64,000 bases of DNA from Candidatus Mcinerneyibacterium aminivorans (lineage in GTDB: Bacteria; Macinerneyibacteriota; Macinerneyibacteria; Macinerneyibacteriales; Macinerneyibacteriaceae). How positions within the stretch are numbered: the first letter of the stretch is position 1; each line of letters begins with the position of its first letter. Positions 17,984 through 26,395 of the stretch are shown here, piece by piece. The notes below the pieces were generated by a model. It ran no database searches. It saw only the letters and a program-made list of their open reading frames with translations, and was not told where the DNA came from. The position numbers were made by a program, and so were the translations under genes. Where the stretch lies: assembly GCA_008086245.1 (NCBI GenBank), contig VSIX01000033.1:60285-124284 (forward strand), written 5' to 3'.

Positions 17984-18478
17984 TTAAATCTTTTTAAACC
18001 TATCCTTTAATCTCTTATAGGATTCTTCTGGTTTCTCTATATAAATTTTCGACCCGCTTAAAATATCTATAAATCCAAGTTCATCATGATATCTGGGAAC
18101 AATATGACGGTGCAGATGTTTTATACTGGCTCCACTCGCCCTACCCAGATTTATACCAATGTTAAATCCATGTGGATTGTATTCTTCTTCCAGCAGATCC
18201 AGAGATCTATCCGTTAATTCTCTAAATATTATTTTTTCTTTTTTATTTAATTCTCTTATATCTTCTATATGCCTTTTTGGGAAAATCATAATATGTCCCG
18301 GATTATATGGATATAAATTAATTGTAACAATAAATTTTTCATTTCTATATACTTCTAATTTAGTTATTTTCTCATCATTATCTCTAATAGCACATAATAT
18401 ACATTTTTCTATGTTATTATTTCTTTTATCGTTTAAATATTCCCTTTTATTAATAGGGTAAAGATGTTTCTTAAACAT
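17984..18478 (-). CDS. HIT-family nucleotide hydrolase
   Basis: Histidine-triad proteins hydrolyse nucleotide conjugates such as Ap4A or AMP esters. The triad His121, His123 and His125 is in HLHRHIVPRY, and a Cys26-x-x-Cys29 pair occurs in the N-terminal part, as in the Ap4A-phosphorylase-like branch. I place the start at ATG 18478 (164 residues), which overlaps the adenine deaminase stop by 8 bases and has a CAGGTGGT site before it; the frame is open upstream, but that part lies inside ade. Confidence 0.88.
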   Translation of the reverse strand: MFKKHLYPINKREYLNDKRNNNIEKCILCAIRDNDEKITKLEVYRNEKFIVTINLYPYNPGHIMIFPKRHIEDIRELNKKEKIIFRELTDRSLDLLEEEYNPHGFNIGINLGRASGASIKHLHRHIVPRYHDELGFIDILSGSKIYIEKPEESYKRLKDRFKKI

Positions 18479-20150
18479 ACAGATCAACCACCTGGAAATT
18501 ATCAACATCTATTAAGCCCCTATCATTTATTTTTAACTTCGGAATAACCGATAAAGCTAAAAAGGATAAAGTACTCAATGGGTTTTTTAGTTTTACTCCA
18601 TTTTGTTTCAATTTTTTCTCCAAATTTTCATATCTATTTGCAATCTTTTTCAAAAGTTCATTGCTCATAATTCCATAAATAGGCAGAGGTATTTTTTCAA
18701 TTACATTTTGATTAAAAACAAAAATTATCCCCCCTCCCATACTTTTAAGCTTATTAACAGCAAAAGCCATATCCTTATCATTAGTACCAACAACTACAAT
18801 ATTATGAGAATCATGGTTATAACTTGAAGCAAGAGCTCCTTTCTTCAAATTTGTACCTTTTATATATCCGGTACTGTAATTGCTATTTCCGGTATATCTT
18901 TCAATTACAGACAGTTTGATAATGTCATTATCAACCGAAGTTTTCAAATATCCATTTTTGCTTTCCAGTTTTATCTTCTCCTCATCTGTTATTATATTAT
19001 TCTCTATTAATTTTATTATTCTTATCTTTTTATTTTTATCCTTAATTTTAAAATCATCAGGGTTAAATTTTTTAATTTTGAAATTATTCTTCTTTATATA
19101 GGTTTTTTGGGTATTAGTTTCCTGAAATGCTATTTTACCATTTTCATACAGTATTTTTCCATTTTTTATTACAGTGTTTAATTTAAAAGTCTTAATATCA
19201 TCAAAAATTGCCAGATCGGCAATATATCCAGGGGCTACACCCCCCTTTTTTTTAAATCTGAAAAAATTCGCTGGATTATAGGTCATACCTTTAAGAAGCA
19301 GAATCGGATCTATATCGTATTTTTCAACCGAATTTTTCATTTTATCCAGTATAAAATTTCCATTATACAAATCTTTAGGAGATATATCATCGGTTACCAG
19401 CATGAATCTATCATCGTTTTTATTATTTATTAATTTTATTAAATCCATATTTTTTGCTGAGCTGCCCTCCCTAATCATTATATGCATCCCTTTTTGCATT
19501 TTTTCTTTTGCTTCATCAATTCCCACACACTCATGGTCAGAATATATTCCGTGCCGTATATAAGAATCAAGTTTTTTTCCTGAAAGTCCCGGTGCATGCC
19601 CATCAATTAACATACCCGAAAAAAGTTCAATTTTGGAGAGTATTTTTTTATTTTTATTAATAACAGAAGGATAATCCATTATTTCTCCAAGTCCAATAAT
19701 TTCGGGAAACTCTTTTAATTTTTTTAATTTATCAATTCCAAGATCTTCATGCACTGTCTCAAGAGAGGAAGCGGGGACACAGGAAGGCGCTTGAAAATAA
19801 AAATCAATTGGTAACTTCCTGGTTCGATTTATTAAAAATTTTATTCCTTCTACACCCGCAACATTTGCAATCTCATGGGGATCGCAAACAACTGTAGTTA
19901 CTCCGTTTTTTAAAAAATGGGAATAGAGTTGCTGGGGAGTTACATGCGAACTTTCAAGATGTATATGTCCCTCTATAAATGAAGGAGATACAAATTTATT
20001 ATCACAGTTAATTGTTTTTTTGGCCGTGTAGTTGCCATCAAAGCCCCATATTATTCCATTTTTAATAAAGATATTTGTTTTATAAATTTTTGATGTAAAG
20101 ATATTAATCAAATTTGCATTTTCAAGCTTTAAATCCATTATCATTTTCAT
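18471..20150 (-). CDS. ade: Adenine deaminase
   Basis: Converts adenine to hypoxanthine and ammonia for purine salvage. The 559-residue protein has the amidohydrolase metal site GHIHLESSH, then CDPHEIANVAG, GLGEIMDYPSV, GHAPGL, the SDHE block and the C-terminal adenine-deaminase-specific domain ending in the ALSVIPKLKINDRG segment. This layout separates it from cytosine deaminases. It begins inside the end of the DUF2225 gene (29-base overlap) with TGGAGG before the ATG. The HIT gene after it may act on other adenine nucleotides. Confidence 0.94.
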   Translation of the reverse strand: MKMIMDLKLENANLINIFTSKIYKTNIFIKNGIIWGFDGNYTAKKTINCDNKFVSPSFIEGHIHLESSHVTPQQLYSHFLKNGVTTVVCDPHEIANVAGVEGIKFLINRTRKLPIDFYFQAPSCVPASSLETVHEDLGIDKLKKLKEFPEIIGLGEIMDYPSVINKNKKILSKIELFSGMLIDGHAPGLSGKKLDSYIRHGIYSDHECVGIDEAKEKMQKGMHIMIREGSSAKNMDLIKLINNKNDDRFMLVTDDISPKDLYNGNFILDKMKNSVEKYDIDPILLLKGMTYNPANFFRFKKKGGVAPGYIADLAIFDDIKTFKLNTVIKNGKILYENGKIAFQETNTQKTYIKKNNFKIKKFNPDDFKIKDKNKKIRIIKLIENNIITDEEKIKLESKNGYLKTSVDNDIIKLSVIERYTGNSNYSTGYIKGTNLKKGALASSYNHDSHNIVVVGTNDKDMAFAVNKLKSMGGGIIFVFNQNVIEKIPLPIYGIMSNELLKKIANRYENLEKKLKQNGVKLKNPLSTLSFLALSVIPKLKINDRGLIDVDNFQVVDLYV

Positions 20151-20775
20151 ATTCCTCCAGTATTTTCATTGCAAAATTTAGATACTTTTTATATTTTTGC
20201 GGAATATGCTTCATTTTAACAAGATCTAAAAAATGAAATGTAGCCTTTTTGAAATTATCCATTTCATAATTAATATATCCCATTAAATATCTTGATACAA
20301 ATATATCTTCAAAATCATAGTTTGAAGAATTTTTTAATATTGACTCTGAGAGAGTAAGAATTTTTTGGGAGGATTTTAATCTGCTATTTTCTTTCTTTTT
20401 ATCTTTAGCAATCCAGTAAGATTTTAAATAGTAATCAATTATTGACATCTCATCTTCTTTTAGAATTTGAGCTATTTGTCCGGCCCTGTAAAATTTATAA
20501 AAAAGATCTATATCATTTTTTTCCAGATTTCTGATTTTCTTTTTAATTTTTTCAGAAAAGTTTACTGTGTTATACTCATAATTAAACTTATCATCATATC
20601 CCGAAAAATGGCATGAATTGCAAAACCAGATATAATAGTGTAAAAGATCATCTTTTTCTTCAAACTTGGGTTTAAAATCAAGCCTATATCCACCTATTTT
20701 ATAGTCGGTTAGGACCTCTCCTTTGAATTTGCTACCACATATGGGACATTTGACATCAATACTGTAAATCTTCAT
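20122..20775 (-). CDS. DUF2225 zinc-ribbon protein
   Basis: A 217-residue protein of the DUF2225 family, whose function is unknown. The N-terminal zinc ribbon uses Cys10/Cys13 (CPIC) and Cys52/Cys55 (CNSC); the rest is helical and TPR-like, with a lysine-rich C-terminus. It heads the operon with adenine deaminase and overlaps it by 29 bases. The ATG at 20775 lies 7 bases from the -10 box and no ribosome binding site precedes it, so its mRNA should be leaderless. Confidence 0.85.
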   Translation of the reverse strand: MKIYSIDVKCPICGSKFKGEVLTDYKIGGYRLDFKPKFEEKDDLLHYYIWFCNSCHFSGYDDKFNYEYNTVNFSEKIKKKIRNLEKNDIDLFYKFYRAGQIAQILKEDEMSIIDYYLKSYWIAKDKKKENSRLKSSQKILTLSESILKNSSNYDFEDIFVSRYLMGYINYEMDNFKKATFHFLDLVKMKHIPQKYKKYLNFAMKILEEYENDNGFKA

Positions 20776-20782
20776 ATGATTT

Positions 20783-20810
20783 ATTATAATTTATATTTAA
20801 TATTTTACAA
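20783..20810 (-). promoter_or_regulatory. Leaderless promoter of the DUF2225 operon
   Basis: On the minus strand TTGTAA (20805-20810), a 16-base spacer and TATAAT (20783-20788) are followed by 7 bases and then the ATG at 20775. The expected transcription start is the start codon itself. Confidence 0.6.
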
Positions 20811-20901
20811 GATTTATTTTAAAACTAAAGCCCCGCATTCTATAGTCCTAATTAAATAATTTAATAGATTTAATTAAAATTTATAAGTTTATTTTTAGTA
20901 T

Positions 20902-20929
20902 TTGATTTAACTCTATTAGATGTTATGTT
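20902..20929 (+). promoter_or_regulatory. Leaderless promoter of the DUF3108 gene
   Basis: TTGATT (20902-20907), a 16-base spacer and TATGTT (20924-20929) are followed by 6 bases and the ATG at 20936. It faces away from the leaderless promoter at 20783-20810, about 90 bases apart. Confidence 0.55.
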
Positions 20930-20935
20930 TTAAAT

Positions 20936-21643
20936 ATGAAAAATAAAATAGTTATATTTATTTTTATTCTAATTCTGCTGATTTCCCCACTTTTTTCCAT
21001 CTCATACAATTATAAAGTAAAATCTATGGGAATTACTGTAGCAAAAGCCCAATTTACAGAAAGAATCGATGACAAGAAAATTTATTTAACCACCAAGACT
21101 AAAAGCAAAAAAGTTTTTTCAATTTTTAAAAAAGTTAATAATGAATATTATACAATTATAGACAAAGAAACTTTTTACCCGTTATTCCAGGAAAAGAACC
21201 TAACAGGGAATAGAAAATATTACAATTATTTTTATCAGGGTAAAAACATATTTCTTTCTGAAGCCGGTATGCTGCATTTTAAAGAAAAATATATCACCAA
21301 TCTCTTTGCCCTTTTTTATTATATAAAAAAAAATAAGCCTAAATACTATTTTGAAATCCCTTCTATCTCATGCAACACTCTATGGAAGATAAAAGTTTTT
21401 TATAATGGTACCCACACCATAGATTTTAATAATCAAAAAATAGAAACCCTCGAATATATTTTAAAATTTAAGGCATTGGAAAAATTTGAAAAAATGAAAA
21501 ACCGCTACAAAGATATGTTTTTAAAAGAAGCTTACTGGAATTCAAGTGTAATAAAGCTTTATATAGACAGGAATAAAAATATTCTTTATAAGTCTATATT
21601 AGAATCATTTGATCCCAATCTGGTTTTAATATTAGAAGGCTAA
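20936..21643 (+). CDS. DUF3108-like secreted protein
   Basis: A 235-residue protein with a signal peptide (about residues 1-23, ending before Tyr24/Tyr25). The mature part resembles DUF3108 envelope proteins: YKVKSMGITVAKAQF near the start, a paired beta-strand layout and a late YIDRNKNILYKSILESF strand. DUF3108 proteins are periplasmic with a fold related to lipoprotein carriers such as LolA, but their role is unknown. It has no Shine-Dalgarno sequence and its promoter ends 6 bases before the ATG. Confidence 0.75.
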   Translation: MKNKIVIFIFILILLISPLFSISYNYKVKSMGITVAKAQFTERIDDKKIYLTTKTKSKKVFSIFKKVNNEYYTIIDKETFYPLFQEKNLTGNRKYYNYFYQGKNIFLSEAGMLHFKEKYITNLFALFYYIKKNKPKYYFEIPSISCNTLWKIKVFYNGTHTIDFNNQKIETLEYILKFKALEKFEKMKNRYKDMFLKEAYWNSSVIKLYIDRNKNILYKSILESFDPNLVLILEG

Positions 21644-21659
21644 TTCAAATAAAAATTTC

Positions 21660-21688
21660 TTGATATTTATTTTTTAAAAAGTTATAGT
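21660..21688 (+). promoter_or_regulatory. Promoter of proS
   Basis: TTGATA (21660-21665), a 17-base spacer and TATAGT (21683-21688) precede the proS ATG at 21717 with a leader that carries AAGGAG. It shows the leadered class of promoter next to a leaderless one. Confidence 0.5.
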
Positions 21689-21716
21689 TAGAGAAAGTTT
21701 AGAAGGAGTGATATCT

Positions 21717-23447
21717 ATGAGAATGAATAATTTACTACTTAAAACAAGAAAAAATCCACCAAAAAATTCCGAAATGCCCAGTCACCAATTTCTAATTCGA
21801 GGGGGATATATCAATCAGGTTTCTTCGGGAATTTACACATACCTTCCCTTGGGGTTTAAAGTAAAAACCAACATTGAAAATATAATACGAGAAGAAATGA
21901 ACAAAATAAATGGTCAGGAAATTTCAATGCCTGTTGTTCATCCTGCTGAATTGTGGAAAGCTACAAAAAGGTTTGATGAAGTGGGAAAAGAGCTTCTTAG
22001 ATTTAAAGATAGAAGGGGCAAAGACCATGTTATAGCAATGACTCATGAAGAAACAGCAGTAGATCTTTTTAAACAAAATATTTCATCCTATAAAGAACTA
22101 CCCTTTACGGTATATCATTTTCAAACAAAATTTAGAGATGAATTAAGAAGTCGTGGAGGGCTGTTAAGAGTAAGGGAATTTACAATGAAGGATGCTTATT
22201 CATACCACCGAAATCAGGAAAGTCTTGAAAAAACATATTCACAGGTTCATAAAGCCTATGAAAATATGTTTAAAAGAGCGGGATTAAATGATTTTGTTTC
22301 AGTAGAATCTGCAGTGGGAGCCATGGGAGGAAATAAAGCCCATGAATTCATTGCAATAAATGAAATGGGAGAGGATTCAATTATAAGATGCACAGATTGT
22401 AGTTACAGGGCTAATATTGAAGTTGGAGAAACTGCCATCAAAGATTATCCGGAAGAACCTAAAAAATTAGAAAAAATTCATACCCCTGAGGCTAAAACCA
22501 TTGATGATTTATGTAAATTTCTTGACATCTCCCGGGAAAAAACTGCAAAAGCAGTTTTTTTCAAAAACGATGAAAAAATATACTTTCTGTTAATCAGAGG
22601 TGACCTCGAGATTAATGAAAACAAAATAAAAGAAGCATTAAAGGTTCCTGAATTATCCTATGCAGAAGAAGAAGACATAAAGTCAATAGGTGCAGAACCT
22701 GGATACGCCTCACCTATAGGCATAAATAATGAAAATGTTGAAATTTATATTGATGAATCATTGATGAATACTAATAACCTCGTTACAGGAGCAAATGAAA
22801 CTAATTACCATTATAAAAATTTTAATATTAAAAGAGATTTAGATAAAAATAAATATGAAGTAGTTTCAATATATAAGGTTAAAGATGGAGATAAATGTCC
22901 CAGGTGCAATGGCACCCTTAAATTTGAAAATGGAATAGAAATAGGTAACATCTTTCAGCTCGGTTATAAATACTCCAAATCCACTAATACAACCTATTTA
23001 GATGAAAATGGCAAAGCTCAAAACTTCATTATGGCTTCCTATGGAATTGGAATAGGGAGGTTAATGGCCACAATTATTGAAGATAATCATGATGAATACG
23101 GTCCTATCTGGCCCATTACCGTCTCTCCTTTTGATGTACATATTGTAGCTATAAATCTAGATAATAAAAAAGTCAAAAACGAAGCAGAAAAGATCTACAG
23201 AAAATTAAAAGAAAATAATATTAATGTAATTTTTGATGATAGAGATGAAAGAGCAGGAGTACAATTCAATGATGCTGACTTAATAGGGGCACCTTTCAGA
23301 TTGACAGTTTCATCAAGAAACCTAAAAGACAGTAAAATTGAATTTAAAAGACGTGATGAGGATAACTCCCAGAAACTGGATAAAAGTAATATAATTAAAG
23401 AAATAATAGATAAGGTAGAAAAAGAATACGATAAGTATTCTCTCTAA
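21717..23447 (+). CDS. proS: Prolyl-tRNA synthetase
   Basis: Charges tRNA-Pro. The 576-residue protein is the bacterial form: class II motif 2 (FRDELRSRGGLLRVREFTMK) and motif 3 (GIGIGRLMATIIE) flank an inserted editing domain (about 230-385) of the YbaK-like type, which clears Ala-tRNA-Pro. A C-terminal anticodon-binding domain closes it. I use the ATG at 21717, since AAGGAG lies 8 bases before it; the GTG at 21708 lies within the ribosome-binding region itself. Confidence 0.96.
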   Translation: MRMNNLLLKTRKNPPKNSEMPSHQFLIRGGYINQVSSGIYTYLPLGFKVKTNIENIIREEMNKINGQEISMPVVHPAELWKATKRFDEVGKELLRFKDRRGKDHVIAMTHEETAVDLFKQNISSYKELPFTVYHFQTKFRDELRSRGGLLRVREFTMKDAYSYHRNQESLEKTYSQVHKAYENMFKRAGLNDFVSVESAVGAMGGNKAHEFIAINEMGEDSIIRCTDCSYRANIEVGETAIKDYPEEPKKLEKIHTPEAKTIDDLCKFLDISREKTAKAVFFKNDEKIYFLLIRGDLEINENKIKEALKVPELSYAEEEDIKSIGAEPGYASPIGINNENVEIYIDESLMNTNNLVTGANETNYHYKNFNIKRDLDKNKYEVVSIYKVKDGDKCPRCNGTLKFENGIEIGNIFQLGYKYSKSTNTTYLDENGKAQNFIMASYGIGIGRLMATIIEDNHDEYGPIWPITVSPFDVHIVAINLDNKKVKNEAEKIYRKLKENNINVIFDDRDERAGVQFNDADLIGAPFRLTVSSRNLKDSKIEFKRRDEDNSQKLDKSNIIKEIIDKVEKEYDKYSL

Positions 23448-23459
23448 ACTGGAGATTTA

Positions 23460-24140
23460 ATGTTTACAGGAACTATAGTAAATGCCGGAGCCGTTATTAT
23501 TGGCAGCCTTATAGGTATAGTATTTCATAAGAATTTCCCTAAAAACTTTAAAAGGATTGTCTTTAACGGCCTCGGTCTTGCTACTATATTCCTGGGAATT
23601 ACGATGGCATTGAATCAAACAAATTTTTTAATTTTAATTTTCAGTATTTTACTCGGGGGGTTAATAGGAGAATTTATCAAACTTGAACACTTTTTGACCT
23701 CGATAGGAAACAGAATAAAAAAAATAACAAAATCTGAAAATGATAAATTTGTGGAAGGAATGATTGCTGCTTTTCTTTTATTTTGTATGGGTTCAATGAC
23801 CTTTGTAGGTTCAATTGATGCCGGATTAAGGGGAAACAACCAGTTATTATTTACTAAATCTTTAATGGATTTTTTTGCATCTACTTTTCTTGCTTCAACA
23901 TATGGGATTGGCGTTCTGTTTTCGTTTATCCCCCTGCTTATTTTTCAGGGAGGACTCACTATTTCTGCATCATATGCTGAAGTGATTTTCACTGACCCTA
24001 TGATCAATAATTTAACCGCCGTAGGAGGGCTTATTATTATTGCTCTTGGTTTAAATCTTCTCGATTTGAAAGAAATTAAAGTCGCCAATTTTCTACCTGC
24101 CCTTTTAATTGTTATCCTTTTATCATTAATCTTTTTATAG
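23460..24140 (+). CDS. DUF554 membrane protein
   Basis: A 226-residue integral membrane protein of the DUF554 (YdfK/YqgA) family, with about six or seven hydrophobic segments and Gly-rich turns (VNAGAVIIGSLIG at the start, CMGSMTFVGSIDAGL in the middle). The family is common in anaerobes and thought to be a transporter-like protein, but no substrate is established. It starts 12 bases after proS with GGAG before the ATG. Its stop lies one base from the stop of the opposing acetyltransferase gene. Confidence 0.88.
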   Translation: MFTGTIVNAGAVIIGSLIGIVFHKNFPKNFKRIVFNGLGLATIFLGITMALNQTNFLILIFSILLGGLIGEFIKLEHFLTSIGNRIKKITKSENDKFVEGMIAAFLLFCMGSMTFVGSIDAGLRGNNQLLFTKSLMDFFASTFLASTYGIGVLFSFIPLLIFQGGLTISASYAEVIFTDPMINNLTAVGGLIIIALGLNLLDLKEIKVANFLPALLIVILLSLIFL

Positions 24141-24141
24141 A

Positions 24142-24711
24142 TTAATCCAGGTCCTTTTGTAGTAGTGAAAAGACCATTTCATCAGTATAGCCTTTACCTT
24201 TAATGTACACAAATTCCCTTAAGGTTCCCTCATATTTAAAACCAAACTTGTTTGCAATATGCATGGAGGCTTTGTTTTCCGGCATACAGCGAATTTCTAT
24301 TCTATTTAAATCTATATTCTTAAAAATATTTAAAATAAAAAAGCTTACCAATTCCGAAACATACCCTTTATTCCAGTAGGAAACCAAAAGGTCAGCACCC
24401 AGCTCTGCTTTTTTTGATTTACTATCATAATAATGAATTGCAAATGTCCCAATTTTTTGTTTTGTTTTACTTTTTTTTAAACTAACAGCCCACCTTATTC
24501 CTTTTTTGCTCTTAAACATTTTATTCATTTTATTTATATACTTAACGGCCTCTTTTTTATTTTTCATTATTTTTGATTGCATAAATTTCATGACTTTACT
24601 GTCAGAATAAAGATTATAAATAAGTTTTTCATCGCTGTTGGACAATTTATCCAGTATTAATCTTGAAGTTTCGAAATGATGATATTTTCTCTTTTCAAAT
24701 ATTTTATTCAT
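24142..24711 (-). CDS. GNAT acetyltransferase, RimJ/RimL-like
   Basis: A 189-residue acetyltransferase of the RimJ/RimL type, which transfers acetyl from acetyl-CoA to protein N-termini or small amines. The N-terminal FETSRLILDKL, the central GADLLVSYWNKGYVSEL acetyl-CoA region and the ENKASMHIANKFGFKYEG block are typical. I place the start at ATG 24711, since GGAGGG precedes it; the frame stays open 15 codons further up. The substrate cannot be predicted. It is a lone gene between two plus-strand genes. Confidence 0.88.
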   Translation of the reverse strand: MNKIFEKRKYHHFETSRLILDKLSNSDEKLIYNLYSDSKVMKFMQSKIMKNKKEAVKYINKMNKMFKSKKGIRWAVSLKKSKTKQKIGTFAIHYYDSKSKKAELGADLLVSYWNKGYVSELVSFFILNIFKNIDLNRIEIRCMPENKASMHIANKFGFKYEGTLREFVYIKGKGYTDEMVFSLLQKDLD

Positions 24712-24784
24712 AACCAACCCTCCATTTCCATCTTTACATAATAACATAGCATACATTTAATAATATATATAGAATTTCTTCTAT

Positions 24785-24812
24785 TTGAATTATTTCTTAT
24801 ATTTGTTATAAT
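24785..24812 (+). promoter_or_regulatory. Leaderless promoter of the unknown membrane gene
   Basis: TTGAAT (24785-24790), a 16-base spacer and a perfect TATAAT (24807-24812) are followed by 6 bases and the ATG at 24819. There is no Shine-Dalgarno sequence. This is the clearest example of the class. Confidence 0.65.
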
Positions 24813-24818
24813 TACAAC

Positions 24819-26384
24819 ATGAAAATGAAATTTGATTCGTATAAGAAGTCTAGATTCCTCGAAATATTTACTTTCATATTCATTCTGATAAGTATTGCAG
24901 TAATCTCTGTATATGTATTGCTAAATGATACTGAAAAAATAATTAAACAATATCAAAACTCATCAATTTTCTATACAGTATTGTTTTTATATATTTGCTA
25001 TTCAATACCCTTTTTATGGAACGTATATGATAAAATATTGAATATTAAAGAATATATTTCAGAAAGTGATATACAAAATCTTTTAACAACTGAATATTAT
25101 AAAATAAGATTAAACAATTACCGCATTTATCTTCAATATCCCATAATACTAATTATATTTACTTCCCTATTTATTATGCCGTTATTTGATTTTCTGATTG
25201 GGGGAATTTATATGATGCTTCTTGCATTTTATTTTTTCTTTATGCCCCAAATATATCATTATTCAAAGCATGTCAGCTATTTAAGTTTTAAAAATTTTTT
25301 GCAAAGTGAAAGAGCTGATTCATACAATACACAAAAAGTATTTCAGGAATTATGGAAAAAATCCGAACATTTCCTTCTAAAAATTTTCTCCCTTGAGGAA
25401 AACGATATATTCGACATTTATACAAAAAAAATAGATAAATTAATAAAAACAAATCATTTCGACCGATTGTATAATCTTTTAAATGATTTTTACAACTACA
25501 TAAATTATCGCAATGAGCTATTTTTAATAAATAATACCCTGCTTTATTTTCTTGACTTTCATTTTAGAATATGGGATAAGAAAAATATTTCTAAAGGTGA
25601 TATTCAGGAATCACTCAGTTTAATTAATTATATAATAGAAAAAATTGAAGTAATCTCTTTAAAAAATAAACGCAATTCCGAGTTTAATATGTTTATTAAA
25701 TCTTTAAAAATGCATATAGAATATGTCAACTATCATTATAAAGACAAATTCAATGCTTATATAGATTATTTATTTCAATCTTTCTCTTTTACACTTTTCC
25801 GGAATATTCAGCTAAGCTACAGTAAACATAATTGGAAAAATATATTTCCAGAAGAATGGAAAATATCCAAGGATAAAATAAAAAATAAAAAACCTATTGC
25901 AGCAGCTTTCTTTGATAACTTTACAATATTTATCAATAATCATTTTTATGATATGAATAAAGAATTAGAACTTAGCATAAAAAATATAATACAGGGAATT
26001 TTTGATAATTTTGAACCCAACCTCCTTGCAAGGCTTTTATTTTTTATTTTATCCCAGCCAATTTCTGATAACCAAATTTTAAAAGAAAATATTGAAACAT
26101 TAATAATCAATTTAAAAAGTTTTGAATTAACCCAATTCAATATAGATGAAAAAAACTCATCACAGACTGTAAAAAATCAAATTCGGGACTATAAAAATAT
26201 TAGCGAAAAAAATACATATGAATTTATGAGATATATGTTTCCAAATCTTTTCAAACCAGACATTTTAAATTCAGTAATAAATTACCTCAAAGAATTAAAA
26301 AACAGATATCAAAAGGAACCTGCCGCATATTATAATATAGAATCCTATATTAATATTCTGGAAAATATGACAGAAAAAAAATAA
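24819..26384 (+). CDS. Membrane protein of unknown family
   Basis: A 521-residue protein that I do not recognise. Four hydrophobic segments lie near the N-terminus (about residues 14-35, 49-69, 106-123 and 124-146). The remaining 370 residues are helical, soluble and rich in Lys, Asn, Tyr and Phe, with no visible enzyme motif. The spermidine-synthase-like gene starts 11 bases after it, so the two are co-transcribed and may work together. Base use is like that of its neighbours. Confidence 0.75.
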   Translation: MKMKFDSYKKSRFLEIFTFIFILISIAVISVYVLLNDTEKIIKQYQNSSIFYTVLFLYICYSIPFLWNVYDKILNIKEYISESDIQNLLTTEYYKIRLNNYRIYLQYPIILIIFTSLFIMPLFDFLIGGIYMMLLAFYFFFMPQIYHYSKHVSYLSFKNFLQSERADSYNTQKVFQELWKKSEHFLLKIFSLEENDIFDIYTKKIDKLIKTNHFDRLYNLLNDFYNYINYRNELFLINNTLLYFLDFHFRIWDKKNISKGDIQESLSLINYIIEKIEVISLKNKRNSEFNMFIKSLKMHIEYVNYHYKDKFNAYIDYLFQSFSFTLFRNIQLSYSKHNWKNIFPEEWKISKDKIKNKKPIAAAFFDNFTIFINNHFYDMNKELELSIKNIIQGIFDNFEPNLLARLLFFILSQPISDNQILKENIETLIINLKSFELTQFNIDEKNSSQTVKNQIRDYKNISEKNTYEFMRYMFPNLFKPDILNSVINYLKELKNRYQKEPAAYYNIESYINILENMTEKK

Positions 26385-26395
26385 AATTTAAAATT

